A stretch of 64,000 bases of DNA from Fictibacillus phosphorivorans (GTDB taxonomy: Bacteria; Bacillota; Bacilli; Bacillales; Fictibacillaceae). Numbering within the stretch: the stretch's first letter is position 1; each line of letters opens with the position of its first letter. Below the pieces are notes generated by a model. It was given only the letters and a program-made list of their open reading frames with translations. It did not search any database and was not told the DNA's origin. Shown in pieces: positions 50,444 to 59,357 of the stretch. The position numbers were made by a program, and so were the translations under genes. The stretch spans positions 1,302,001-1,366,000 of the forward strand of contig NZ_CP015378.1 of NCBI RefSeq assembly GCF_001629705.1. Reading direction: 5' to 3'.

Positions 50444-51109
50444 ATGAAGACTAAACACAAAACAAACAAACAGCAGTATGCTTATCAAGTCATCCGTTCC
50501 CGTATCTTAGATGGCAGGTATCCGCCAGGTCACAAACTTGTCATTGACCAACTTGCTAGAGAACTTCAGACAAGTGCGATTCCTGTTCGTGAAGCGATCA
50601 GGTTGCTAGAAGCGGATTCTCTAATCTCGTTTAAACCATACTCAGGAGCGATTGTTACCCCCTTTGATGAACAAGCATATTTAGAAACTTTATCCGTTCT
50701 AGCCGTATTAGAAGGTTTTGCGACTGCAGAATCATCAATACACTTTCCTCACGAAAAACTTGATGGTTTAAGAGTGTATACAAAACTTATGGAAGATGCA
50801 CTTGAACGACTTGATTACTCTCTTTTCTCCAATTACAACAAAGAATTTCATAAACTCACTTACAGATATTGCACCAATCAATTTCTATTAGAACAGATTC
50901 ATACAACTTGGGAAAGGCTGGGGACTGTTCGTCAGCAGGGATCAACAATGAAACCTGTTCGAATGAAGCGATCAGTTATAGAACACTATCAACTAATCGA
51001 GATGATGGAAAAAAGAGAAGACCCCAAAATAGTAGAGGCATTTGCAAGAAACCATAAATTAAATACACTAAAAGCTTTTCTTGAGGATTCCCCACAAAAT
51101 TCTATTTGA
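50444..51109 (+). CDS. GntR-family regulator (FadR/FCD type) of the hpa operon
   Basis: 221 residues. N-terminal winged helix (about 8-75) with YQVIRSRILDGRYPPGHKL and SAIPVREAIRLLEADSLI, then an all-helical FCD ligand domain with the metal-binding His pattern (KEFHKLTYRYC). First gene of the hydroxyphenylacetate operon, 12 bp before the aldolase gene, so it is probably the autoregulated repressor with a pathway intermediate as inducer. ATG 50444 has only a weak ribosome site. Confidence 0.88.
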   Translation: MKTKHKTNKQQYAYQVIRSRILDGRYPPGHKLVIDQLARELQTSAIPVREAIRLLEADSLISFKPYSGAIVTPFDEQAYLETLSVLAVLEGFATAESSIHFPHEKLDGLRVYTKLMEDALERLDYSLFSNYNKEFHKLTYRYCTNQFLLEQIHTTWERLGTVRQQGSTMKPVRMKRSVIEHYQLIEMMEKREDPKIVEAFARNHKLNTLKAFLEDSPQNSI

Positions 51110-51121
51110 GGAGATGAAAGT

Positions 51122-52045
51122 ATGAAAGTGGAAGAAGTTAAGAAATCGCTAAGAGGATCAATCGCTCCAATCATCACCCCTTTTCATGAAGATGAATCGT
51201 TAGATCTTGAAACACTTAAAAGGTTGATAGACTGGCACATCCAATCTGGAAGTCATGGTATCTCTGTTACAGGAACAACAGGGGAACCGTCATCACTGAC
51301 ATTAAAAGAACGTGAGCTTGTCATGGAAACAGCAATTAAAGCGGTAAACAAGCGTGTACCAATTGTACCTGGAACAGGTTCCACCAACCATCAAGAATCA
51401 CTTCACTTAACAAAACTCGCTCAAGAAATGGGAGCAGATGCCGCTATGGTGATCGTCCCTTACTACAATAAGCCCTCACAACACGCACTTTACAAACATT
51501 TTAAACTCATCGCAGATTCAGTAGACATCCCACTCATCATTTATAACATCCCAGGTAGAACAGCAGTGAATTTGGAAGTAAAGACGCTAGCGCGACTTAA
51601 TGAAGACTGTCCAAACATTATTGGAGTAAAAGAATCTAATAAAGACTTTGAACACATAAACCGAGTGCTTTTACATTGTGGACGTGACTTTTTGCTGTAT
51701 TCGGGAATAGAGCTGCTTTGCTATCCGATGCTTGCCATTGGAGGGGCAGGATACATATCTGCAACAGCGAACGTACTTCCTTCCAAAGTGGCAGAAGTAT
51801 ACAACGCATGGGATTCTGGAAATGTAGAAGAAGCATTGAAGCTGCATTATGATTTGATGCCTTTAAATGATGTTCTTTTTAAAGATACGAATCCAGCACC
51901 GTTGAAAGCTGCACTTGGAATGATGGGCAGAATCAATCCAACATTAAGAATGCCGATGGATCTACCAACTGAATCTCTGCAAAAAGAAATCAGAGCCGTC
52001 CTTGCTGATTACGGATTAGTAGAAAAAATAGGGAGTGAAGTATAA
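51122..52045 (+). CDS. DapA-family aldolase, probable 2,4-dihydroxyhept-2-ene-1,7-dioate aldolase of the hpa pathway
   Basis: 307 residues of the DHDPS/NAL superfamily: GTTGEPSSL, the Tyr in IVPYYNKP, IIYNIPGRT and the Schiff-base Lys in IIGVKESNKDF. Name-wise it resembles 4-hydroxy-tetrahydrodipicolinate synthase, but its place inside a homoprotocatechuate operon argues for a catabolic class I aldolase that replaces the class II HpaI and gives pyruvate plus succinic semialdehyde. GAGGAGATG lies before ATG 51122. Its stop is directly followed by the next start. Confidence 0.8.
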   Translation: MKVEEVKKSLRGSIAPIITPFHEDESLDLETLKRLIDWHIQSGSHGISVTGTTGEPSSLTLKERELVMETAIKAVNKRVPIVPGTGSTNHQESLHLTKLAQEMGADAAMVIVPYYNKPSQHALYKHFKLIADSVDIPLIIYNIPGRTAVNLEVKTLARLNEDCPNIIGVKESNKDFEHINRVLLHCGRDFLLYSGIELLCYPMLAIGGAGYISATANVLPSKVAEVYNAWDSGNVEEALKLHYDLMPLNDVLFKDTNPAPLKAALGMMGRINPTLRMPMDLPTESLQKEIRAVLADYGLVEKIGSEV

Positions 52046-52837
52046 ATGAAACACGCACGCGTTATTTTTGAAGGAAGAGAACAAAAAGGAACAATTGTTG
52101 ATGATGTGATTACGTTTTCATCAGGTAAAACAGCAAATCTAACCGAAATTGAAACATGGCTGCCTCCGTTTCAACCGAACAAAATGATAGGCCTTGCACT
52201 AAATTACGCAGATCATGCAGATGAACTAGGACTTGAGAAGCCAGCAGAACCCGTTCTGTTTATTAAACCAAACTCATCACTTGTAGGACATAAAGGCCAA
52301 GTGTTCTATCCAGACGGTGCAACATACATGCACTATGAAAATGAACTGGCGGTCGTCATCGGTAAAGAGGGACGAAACATCAAAGCTGAACATGCGATGG
52401 AATTTGTAAGCGGTTACACTATTGCGAATGATGTTACCGTCCGTGACTTCGTGAACAACTGGTATCGTCCGCCTGTTCGAGCAAAAGGGCACGACACGTT
52501 TGGTCCGATGGGTCCTTATTATGTAGATGCAGCTGACATTCCGGATGTGACAAACCTTGAACTTCGCACGTATGTAAACGGTGAATTAAGACAGCAAGGA
52601 AATACAAAAGATTTAATGTATTCGATCCCGGAAATCATTGAATTTGTGTCATCGTTCATGACGCTTGAACCCAATGATGTGATTTGGACCGGTACACCAA
52701 AAGGTATCTCTCACGTTCACCCTGGTGATGTTGTAAGACTTGAGATCGATTATCTTGGGTCACTTGAAAATACGATTGTTGATGGACGAACTGAAAAGGT
52801 GCCAACTGGAGGGAAGGATCATGAAGCCGGAAATTAA
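52046..52837 (+). CDS. hpaG: fumarylacetoacetate hydrolase-family enzyme (HpaG-like)
   Basis: 263 residues of the FAH fold. Metal ligands are in MHYENELAVVIG (E-x-E) and the later Asp in IANDVTVRD; FIKPNSSLVGHKGQV and TGTPKGISHVHPGD are family segments. In the homoprotocatechuate pathway FAH proteins act as decarboxylase and isomerase of 5-oxopent-3-ene-1,2,5-tricarboxylate (HpaG). Only one FAH copy is present, without the fused second half of the enterobacterial HpaG. It abuts the aldolase gene and overlaps hpaE by 17 bp. Confidence 0.85.
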   Translation: MKHARVIFEGREQKGTIVDDVITFSSGKTANLTEIETWLPPFQPNKMIGLALNYADHADELGLEKPAEPVLFIKPNSSLVGHKGQVFYPDGATYMHYENELAVVIGKEGRNIKAEHAMEFVSGYTIANDVTVRDFVNNWYRPPVRAKGHDTFGPMGPYYVDAADIPDVTNLELRTYVNGELRQQGNTKDLMYSIPEIIEFVSSFMTLEPNDVIWTGTPKGISHVHPGDVVRLEIDYLGSLENTIVDGRTEKVPTGGKDHEAGN

Positions 52838-54335
52838 AGAAATGATTCAACACTATATAGATGGACAGTTTGTTTCGGGACATAAGGGAGATTTTTTCGT
52901 TAATGTAAATCCGTATACGAACGAAAAGATCAACTCGGTAAGCGAAGGAACGAAAGAAGATATTAATCTAGCAGCAAAAGCGGCAAAGGAAGCTTTTAAA
53001 CAAGGTCCTTGGGGTAAGATGAAGCAGGAAAAGCGTCTTCAATACATCTATAAGATTGCTGATTTGATTGATCGTGATGTAGAAGAGATTTCGTTGTTAG
53101 AATCCTATGATACGGGACTTCCTATAGCTCAAACAAGAAAGATGGTAGGACGTGCGGCAGATAACTTTCGGTTTTATGCCGAGATGGTAAAGAACCGTAT
53201 GTCTGGTGAAGCTTATCATGTGGATGATGAGTTCATGAACTATACGATTCAAAAGCCTGTAGGTGTGGCCGGGCTTATTACACCATGGAATGCGCCGTTC
53301 ATGCTTGAGACATGGAAAATTGCACCTGCACTTGCAACAGGGAACACGGTGATTCTAAAGCCAGCAGAGTGGTCGCCGTTAACTGCTAATAAACTAGCAG
53401 AACTTGTGGATGAAGCAGGACTGCCAAAAGGTGTGTTTAACGTCGTTCATGGTTTTGGTGAAACAGCTGGTGCATCGCTTGTTGCACATGATGATGTGCA
53501 GCTTATCTCGTTTACCGGAGAGACGAAGACAGGTTCCGAGATTATGAGAAACGGTGCTGCTTCATTGAAACGCTTTTCTATGGAACTTGGCGGAAAGTCA
53601 CCGATCATCGTATTTGATGACTGTGACTTTGAGCGTGCGCTAGACGCTTGTGTATGGGGCATCTTCTCTTTTAACGGAGAAAGGTGTACAGCAAATTCTC
53701 GTTTGTTTCTTCAAGAATCCGTTAAAGATGAGTTTGTGGCTCGTTTAAAGGAGAGGGTGGATAACATTATCGTTGGGGATCCATCTGATCCAGATACGGA
53801 AGTTGGCCCACTCATCCATACGGAACACTATGAAAATGTGAAGCGTTATTTACAGATTGCTGTAGACGAAGGTGCAGAAGTATATACACAAGCACTCTCT
53901 GCATCTCACAAAAAAGGGAATTTTGTAGCTCCGACACTTTTATTAAACGTAAAAAATGATATGACGGTGGCGCAAGAAGAAATATTCGGTCCTGTTTTAT
54001 CTGTGATGACGTTTAAAGATGAACAAGAAGTGATCGAATACGCAAATGATATTAAGTACGGTCTCGCAGGCTATGTGTGGACGAACGACATGAAAAAAGG
54101 TCTCCGTGTCGCAAATGCCGTTGAAGCTGGTATGCTCTGGGTGAATTCACAGAACGTACGTGATCTTCGTATTCCGTTTGGTGGCTCAAAAAATTCGGGT
54201 ATCGGCCGTGAAGGCGGACACTATGCGTTTGAGTTTTACACCGAGATGAAAGTAGTGCATGTTGCACTCGCAGATCATCACATTCAACAGTTCGGAAAGA
54301 AAAAACAGTCGCTTCAAACCGAAGCGAAACATTAG
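52821..54335 (+). CDS. hpaE: 5-carboxymethyl-2-hydroxymuconate semialdehyde dehydrogenase
   Basis: 504 residues, aldehyde dehydrogenase superfamily. The catalytic Cys is in FNGERCTANSR, the general-base Glu in SMELGGKSP, and the NAD fold shows TPWNAPFM and FTGETKTGSEI. It oxidises the ring-cleavage semialdehyde to 5-carboxymethyl-2-hydroxymuconate. ATG 52821 with GGAGGG upstream, overlapping the end of the FAH gene. The next gene starts 11 bp after its stop. Confidence 0.9.
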   Translation: MKPEIKEMIQHYIDGQFVSGHKGDFFVNVNPYTNEKINSVSEGTKEDINLAAKAAKEAFKQGPWGKMKQEKRLQYIYKIADLIDRDVEEISLLESYDTGLPIAQTRKMVGRAADNFRFYAEMVKNRMSGEAYHVDDEFMNYTIQKPVGVAGLITPWNAPFMLETWKIAPALATGNTVILKPAEWSPLTANKLAELVDEAGLPKGVFNVVHGFGETAGASLVAHDDVQLISFTGETKTGSEIMRNGAASLKRFSMELGGKSPIIVFDDCDFERALDACVWGIFSFNGERCTANSRLFLQESVKDEFVARLKERVDNIIVGDPSDPDTEVGPLIHTEHYENVKRYLQIAVDEGAEVYTQALSASHKKGNFVAPTLLLNVKNDMTVAQEEIFGPVLSVMTFKDEQEVIEYANDIKYGLAGYVWTNDMKKGLRVANAVEAGMLWVNSQNVRDLRIPFGGSKNSGIGREGGHYAFEFYTEMKVVHVALADHHIQQFGKKKQSLQTEAKH

Positions 54336-54346
54336 GAGGGATTTCT

Positions 54347-55810
54347 TTGCCTGCACGCACGGGGGAACAATATATTCAAGGTATTTCAAAGGCTAAGAAT
54401 AACGTTTGGATTCATGGTGAGAAAGTAGATGATGTTCCTTCTCATCCGGCATTTCGAAACATTGTAAGGTCCATTGCTAACCTGTATGACCTCCAGCACG
54501 AAAAAGCAGACAAGATGCTCTATACCTCTGAACAAACGGGTGATAAAGTAGGTCTTTCCTTTATTGCGCCCAAAACGGTAGACGATCTGATCCGCCGCCG
54601 CGAAATGATCTCTGAGTGGGCAGGCTACACAGGTGGGATGATGGGGCGTACGCCAGATTATTTAAATACGAGTGTTATGGCGTTCGGTACGTCAGGCAAC
54701 TTTTTTGCCCAAAACGATCCGATGTTCGCAGAAAACGCCAGAAAGTATTATGACTATTGCCGGGAAAATGACATCAGCTTAACGCATACACTCATCCACC
54801 CGCAAACGAATCGTTCAAAAAAACAGTCTGAGCAAAAAGATCCGTACTTATCTGCTCGTATCGTGGAAAAGAACAAGGACGGAATCGTAGTAAAAGGAGC
54901 AAGATTGCTGGCGACGCTTGGTGGGGTAACAGATGAAATCGTTGTGTTCCCATCAACACTGAATAAAGCTTCTTCTGAAGACGATCCATATGCGATGGCT
55001 TTTGCTATCCCGAATAATACAGAAGGATTAAAGTTCTTATGCCGTGAATCGTTTGATACCGGTCGAAGTCAATGGGATCATCCGCTAAGCTCTCGATTTG
55101 AAGAAAGTGATGCCATCGTTGTTTTTGATAATGTGCTAGTACCTTGGGAACGCGTTTTCGTTAGCGGTAGCTCAGATATTTGTAACCGTACGTACGTAGA
55201 GACAAACGCGATCGTTCACATGGCACATCAAGTAATCGCGAAGAATACGGTAAAAACTGAATTTGTACTCGGTGTAATCTTAAATATGATGGAATCGATC
55301 GGCATCGATGTGTTTCCTCATGTTAAAGAGAAAGCATCTGAAGTCATGCTTATACTGGAAACGATGCGTTCTCACCTTTACCGTGCAGAGCACAATGCTT
55401 CAATCGATAAGTATGGAAACATGACACCGGACTTTGCACCGCTGAACGCTGCGCGTAACTGGTACCCGAAAATGTATCAGCGCATTGTTGAAATCGTGAA
55501 AATTCTTGGGGCATCAGGTTTGATGGGGATTCCGACAGAAGCGGATTTTAACGCGGATGACATCGGAGAACTTGTTCATCGTTATACACAAGGAGCTAAC
55601 ATTGATGGTTACGAGCGCACGCAATTGTTCCGCTTGGCCTGGGACATTTCCATCAGTACGTTCGGCGGCCGCCAAGCTCTTTATGAGTATTACTTCTTTG
55701 GAGATCCGGCGCGTATGTCGAACATTTATTATGATCAATTTAACAAAGAGCCTTATAAAGCGATGGTAAAGGATTTTCTGCAGCGCGACGAATCGCGCGT
55801 GTTGTCATGA
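54347..55810 (+). CDS. hpaB: 4-hydroxyphenylacetate 3-monooxygenase, oxygenase component
   Basis: 487 residues, the usual size for HpaB flavin-dependent two-component hydroxylases. Family segments include ARTGEQYIQGI at the start, RTPDYLNTSVMAF, LTHTLIHPQTNRS and FDNVLVPWERVF. It hydroxylates 4-hydroxyphenylacetate to 3,4-dihydroxyphenylacetate using FADH2 from a reductase. TTG 54347 with AGGAGGG 6 nt upstream is the start. The partner reductase HpaC is not in this window. The stop overlaps the start of hpaD (ATGA). Confidence 0.93.
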   Translation: MPARTGEQYIQGISKAKNNVWIHGEKVDDVPSHPAFRNIVRSIANLYDLQHEKADKMLYTSEQTGDKVGLSFIAPKTVDDLIRRREMISEWAGYTGGMMGRTPDYLNTSVMAFGTSGNFFAQNDPMFAENARKYYDYCRENDISLTHTLIHPQTNRSKKQSEQKDPYLSARIVEKNKDGIVVKGARLLATLGGVTDEIVVFPSTLNKASSEDDPYAMAFAIPNNTEGLKFLCRESFDTGRSQWDHPLSSRFEESDAIVVFDNVLVPWERVFVSGSSDICNRTYVETNAIVHMAHQVIAKNTVKTEFVLGVILNMMESIGIDVFPHVKEKASEVMLILETMRSHLYRAEHNASIDKYGNMTPDFAPLNAARNWYPKMYQRIVEIVKILGASGLMGIPTEADFNADDIGELVHRYTQGANIDGYERTQLFRLAWDISISTFGGRQALYEYYFFGDPARMSNIYYDQFNKEPYKAMVKDFLQRDESRVLS

Positions 55811-56754
55811 ACGTTACCGACCTCCATGCTTCCCGTGATTTTTATGTGAATGCCTTAGGTTTCATTGAAACGGCCGCTACTTCAGAGTGGATGGCCTTGC
55901 GTGGACTAGAAGAACACTCGCATCATAGCTTATTGTTAAAAAAGGCAGATAAGCCTGGCGTTCATGTCGTGAGCTACAAAGTGTGGGAAGACAGTCACTT
56001 AAATGAGCTTGAAACTTTCTTTAAAGGGAAGGGTGCAAAAGTTCTGTGGAAAGATGTAGATCCTGCCGTTGGAATGGGCAAGACGTTATGTGTAGAAGAT
56101 CCTTCTGGTATACCGCTCGAATTTTTTGTTGAGATGGAGAGTGTTGAACGCTGCATTCAAAAATATGATCTGTACAGAGGTGCTCGTGTTCAGCGTATTG
56201 ATCACATCAACTGTATGGTACCTGATGTGGAAGCAGCTGTTCAGTTTTATACGGATGAGCTAGGGTTTAGAGTTTCAGAATATACGGCAACCGAAGACGA
56301 TCGAACATGGGCAGCCTGGCTGCACCGCAAACCGACTGTTCATGATGTGGCGTTTATGAACGGAGAAGGTCCTCGCCTTCACCACGTAGGTTTCTGGCTA
56401 TCTGATCCGATGAGTTTAATTCATTGCTGTGATGTGATGGCTAGCATGGGGTATGCGGACAACATCGAGCGTGGACCTGGACGTCATGGCTTATCGAACG
56501 CATTCTTTTTGTATGTTCGCGATCCGGATGGAAACCGAATCGAATTATATAACGGAGATTATCTGACGAGTGATCCAGACTTCAAGCCGATTAAATGGGA
56601 TATTAACGATCCAAGACGTCAAACGTTTTGGGGACATAAAGCTCCTGACAGCTGGTTTAATGAAGCGACTTCCTTCTTGAGTCTTGAAAAAGGAGAGCCT
56701 GTCGAGCTGAAAAGTCCGACTTTAGCGCAACGGAAGCCTGATTTTGTGACTTGA
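55807..56754 (+). CDS. hpaD: 3,4-dihydroxyphenylacetate 2,3-dioxygenase (extradiol), short N-terminus
   Basis: 315 residues, two VOC modules. Iron/manganese ligands are His in RIDHINCMV, His in RLHHVGFW and Glu in RIELYNGDY; the loop IERGPGRHGLSNAF matches homoprotocatechuate dioxygenases. It cleaves the ring to 5-carboxymethyl-2-hydroxymuconate semialdehyde. It starts directly at NVTDL, lacking the first strand present in Brevibacterium-type enzymes. The same frame is open for 45 nt upstream inside hpaB and encodes RRIARVV, similar to the missing strand, but no standard start codon exists there. Translation is coupled to hpaB. Confidence 0.9.
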   Translation: MNVTDLHASRDFYVNALGFIETAATSEWMALRGLEEHSHHSLLLKKADKPGVHVVSYKVWEDSHLNELETFFKGKGAKVLWKDVDPAVGMGKTLCVEDPSGIPLEFFVEMESVERCIQKYDLYRGARVQRIDHINCMVPDVEAAVQFYTDELGFRVSEYTATEDDRTWAAWLHRKPTVHDVAFMNGEGPRLHHVGFWLSDPMSLIHCCDVMASMGYADNIERGPGRHGLSNAFFLYVRDPDGNRIELYNGDYLTSDPDFKPIKWDINDPRRQTFWGHKAPDSWFNEATSFLSLEKGEPVELKSPTLAQRKPDFVT

Positions 56755-56788
56755 TCTTAGGGTTAAGGATAGATAAGTGAAATAATTG

Positions 56789-56829
56789 AAGCCGGCTCTG
56801 CTTTTAATTTGCAGGAGTCGGCTTTTTTG
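56789..56829 (+). terminator. rho-independent terminator of the hpa operon
   Basis: AGCCGGCTCTGC pairs with GCAGGAGTCGGCT, followed by six Ts. Confidence 0.8.
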
Positions 56830-56858
56830 ATGTTTTTTTAGGATGTGTAGGAACATTC

Positions 56859-56898
56859 TCGCTCATCCAGCGGCATGAAATGCACGCTGGATGAGCGA
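56859..56898. repeat. long hairpin at the edge of the tandem array
   Basis: TCGCTCATCCAGCG (56859-56872) pairs perfectly with CGCTGGATGAGCGA (56885-56898), and the loop itself folds as GCAT-GAA-ATGC. The right arm contains the first eight bases of tandem copy 1. Confidence 0.8.
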
Positions 56899-57150
56899 TT
56901 CTCAAGTTTTATGAGCGATTCTCAAGTTTTATGAGCGATTCTCAAGTTTTATGAGCGATTCTCAAGTTTTATGAGCGATTCTCAAGTTTTATGAGCGATT
57001 CTCAAGTTTTATGAGCGATTCTCAAGTTTTATGAGCGATTCTCAAGTTTTATGAGCGATTCTCAAGTTTTATGAGCGATTCTCAAGTTTTATGAGCGATT
57101 CTCAAGTTTTATGAGCGATTCTCAAGTTTTATGAGCGATTCTCAAGTTTT
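56891..57150. repeat. perfect tandem array, 13 copies of a 20-bp unit
   Basis: The unit ATGAGCGATTCTCAAGTTTT is repeated 13 times without a single change (260 bp). The last two bases belong to the stop codon of the minus-strand sigma-54 activator gene. The period is not a multiple of three, so it is not coding. A degenerate partial copy (ACTCTCAAGTT) lies just inside the 3' end of that gene. Confidence 0.97.
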
Positions 57151-59221
57151 ATAAACTCTCAAGTTCATTTTTAATATAGACTAGCCCGTTTTCAGTCAAC
57201 CTTGTTCCTCTTCGACCTTTACTTTTCACGACAAACCCTTTTCGCTCCAAAAGGTCTAATCGTAATCTGACTTGAGCTTCTGAGAGCTTAAGGCTTAGTG
57301 CTTCCAAGTCCGACAGTAAGCTCTTCCGGCTGGAGGCTTTACCAGAAAGATAGTTACGATAGATGCAGCTCATAATCGCAGCTTCTTCGTTTGGTGCTAT
57401 AAGCGGAATTTCCTCAGAGGTTGCTGCAGTCTCTTTGAATGTCTCTGCCGTATAAACCCTCTCATCATTATTAATCCTCATCGCTTCCTGAGGCAGATCC
57501 TTAACAGTGATCTTCTCGTTTTCAGAAACGGCAAGCATATAGTCAATGGTGTTCTTCAGTTCTCTGATATTACCAGTCCATGATCGGTTTATTAAATGGC
57601 CGAGGACTTCATTCTCCACTTTCATTTTTTTAGAGGTACGAATGGCTAAAAAATGATTCAGTAGAAGGGGGATATCCTCTTTCCTTTCACGGAGAGCTGG
57701 GATTTTTAAATATAGAACATTTAATCGATGATACAGATCTTCTCGGAACAATCCTTTTTTTATGTCAGAGGCCAAGTCTTTGTTCGTTGCAGAAATAACC
57801 CTTACGTCAATAGGGAGTACACGAGTTCCGCCGACTCGCCTTAATTCCTTTTCTTGCAGAACACGTAAGAGACGCGTTTGAAGTTTTACGCTAATATCAC
57901 CAATTTCGTCCAGAAAAATAGTACCGCCTTCTGCTTGTTCAAAGAGACCTTGTTTTCCGCCTTTTTTTGCACCTGTAAATGCACCTTCTTCATATCCGAA
58001 TAGTTCACTTTCTAATAAATCTTCAGGCAGGGCAGAACAGTTTACTGCGAGAAAGGGACCGTTTCTTCTGCTGGATTCGTTATGAATGGCACTTGCAAAG
58101 AGTTCTTTGCCTGTGCCGCTCTCGCCTTGTAAAAGAAGGGAAAGATCCGTTACAGCCAGTTTCTTTGCAATGTTTTTCGTTTGAACGATTGCTTCTGAGT
58201 CGCCGACGATATCACTAAAGTAATATTTTCCGATATAGCCTTTTCGTTTGAGTTCATATCGTGCGGCTTTTTCCATTGAGATTGTAGTACTTGTGTTTTT
58301 AAATGTTGCAATCACCGTGTTTTCAGCTGGCAATGCAAATCTGTGAACCATATAATTTGTATCATTGATTGTAAAAAATTGATCAGATGGTTCACTCGCC
58401 GTATTTGTTAGAAAGTGAAGCAACTCTTTATCTTTAATTATCTGTTTAATATGTTTTCCCACAGCTTGCTTTGAGTCGGTTAGAAATATATTCTTCAGTT
58501 CTTCGTTAAATACGGTGATCTTTCCCGTATGATCAAATGATAGAATACCATCATTTACGCCATTTAATACTTTGTCTAAGTGTTCGTTAAGTTGAAGGGC
58601 CTTTTGATTAGCGTGTGCAAGTTTCTTCGACAACTGAATAATTTTTTCTGTAAATCGTTCAGATATGCCTGTTGCGCGGTCATCTAAGACACCAAGTTCT
58701 CCCAAGATCTCTGTTATGGTAGTAATGTCGATCAGACGTACACCAATATTAATAATTCTCTTAACCTCTTTTGGTACTAGATGCATCTCACCAGGTGTTA
58801 CAGCGATGTCGGCATGTTGGTAGTGAGGAACTCCCGGATAGTAAGGATGGTAATTTAAGTGATTGATTCCTAGGTGTATGAGAGTTTGTATGGACTGTTC
58901 TACCGTTTGAGGAAAATCGTTCACACACATAACATCTGTACCCTCAGGCAGCTGTAATAGCTGATCTATATATTCATAGTTGACTGTGCGCCTTGCCGTA
59001 ATCACTCTACAGGATTCACTCAAACAATGAGTTACCTCACGTTTTATCAGATAAGAGGATAGAATTACAATTTCATTTTCTAATTGTGTAGGAAGCATCT
59101 CTTCAGAAGAGTAACTTCGAATATGAAAATAATCGCCCAATATAGATTGAAGTTGATTGGATAGTGCTATACGTGTTTCCTTTGTACCTGCTAATAGAAC
59201 AATCTGTTTCTTTGTTTCCAT
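57149..59221 (-). CDS. sigma-54-dependent transcriptional activator with PrpR/PAS sensor and C-terminal winged helix
   Basis: 690 residues. The N-terminal part (about 1-190) resembles the PrpR receptor domain, followed by a coiled-coil and a PAS domain (about 210-310). The AAA+ domain (about 335-570) has Walker A GESGTGKE, the sigma-54 contact loop GAFTGA, Walker B GTIFLDEIGD and the Arg fingers in FREDLYHRLN. The end (about 620-690) looks like a winged helix (LSEAQVRLRLDLLERKGFV) instead of the usual Fis-type domain. Divergent from the YfcC operon, which has a -24/-12 promoter. ATG 59221 has GAAGGTG upstream. Confidence 0.9.
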   Translation of the reverse strand: METKKQIVLLAGTKETRIALSNQLQSILGDYFHIRSYSSEEMLPTQLENEIVILSSYLIKREVTHCLSESCRVITARRTVNYEYIDQLLQLPEGTDVMCVNDFPQTVEQSIQTLIHLGINHLNYHPYYPGVPHYQHADIAVTPGEMHLVPKEVKRIINIGVRLIDITTITEILGELGVLDDRATGISERFTEKIIQLSKKLAHANQKALQLNEHLDKVLNGVNDGILSFDHTGKITVFNEELKNIFLTDSKQAVGKHIKQIIKDKELLHFLTNTASEPSDQFFTINDTNYMVHRFALPAENTVIATFKNTSTTISMEKAARYELKRKGYIGKYYFSDIVGDSEAIVQTKNIAKKLAVTDLSLLLQGESGTGKELFASAIHNESSRRNGPFLAVNCSALPEDLLESELFGYEEGAFTGAKKGGKQGLFEQAEGGTIFLDEIGDISVKLQTRLLRVLQEKELRRVGGTRVLPIDVRVISATNKDLASDIKKGLFREDLYHRLNVLYLKIPALRERKEDIPLLLNHFLAIRTSKKMKVENEVLGHLINRSWTGNIRELKNTIDYMLAVSENEKITVKDLPQEAMRINNDERVYTAETFKETAATSEEIPLIAPNEEAAIMSCIYRNYLSGKASSRKSLLSDLEALSLKLSEAQVRLRLDLLERKGFVVKSKGRRGTRLTENGLVYIKNELESL

Positions 59222-59342
59222 TATATACACCTTCTTTAATGGTTTTTTTAGGGTGTTTTTTGGTTATGAAACTATTATCTTATAACTAGCCAATTAATAA
59301 AACAAAATATTTAAAAAGCTTTAACAATGGTAGGCGTAATGT

Positions 59343-59357
59343 TGGCACAATTCTTGC
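59343..59357 (+). promoter_or_regulatory. sigma-54 (-24/-12) promoter of the YfcC-iadA operon
   Basis: TGGCAC-AATTC-TTGC matches the sigma-54 consensus with exact N5 spacing; transcription would start near 59369. About 60-80 bp upstream, GTTAT (59263) and ATAAC (59282) arms could be the activator site. Confidence 0.85.

Noticed and set aside
56891..57150. CRISPR array
   Set aside because: The 20-bp units are directly adjacent with no spacers, and there are no cas genes.
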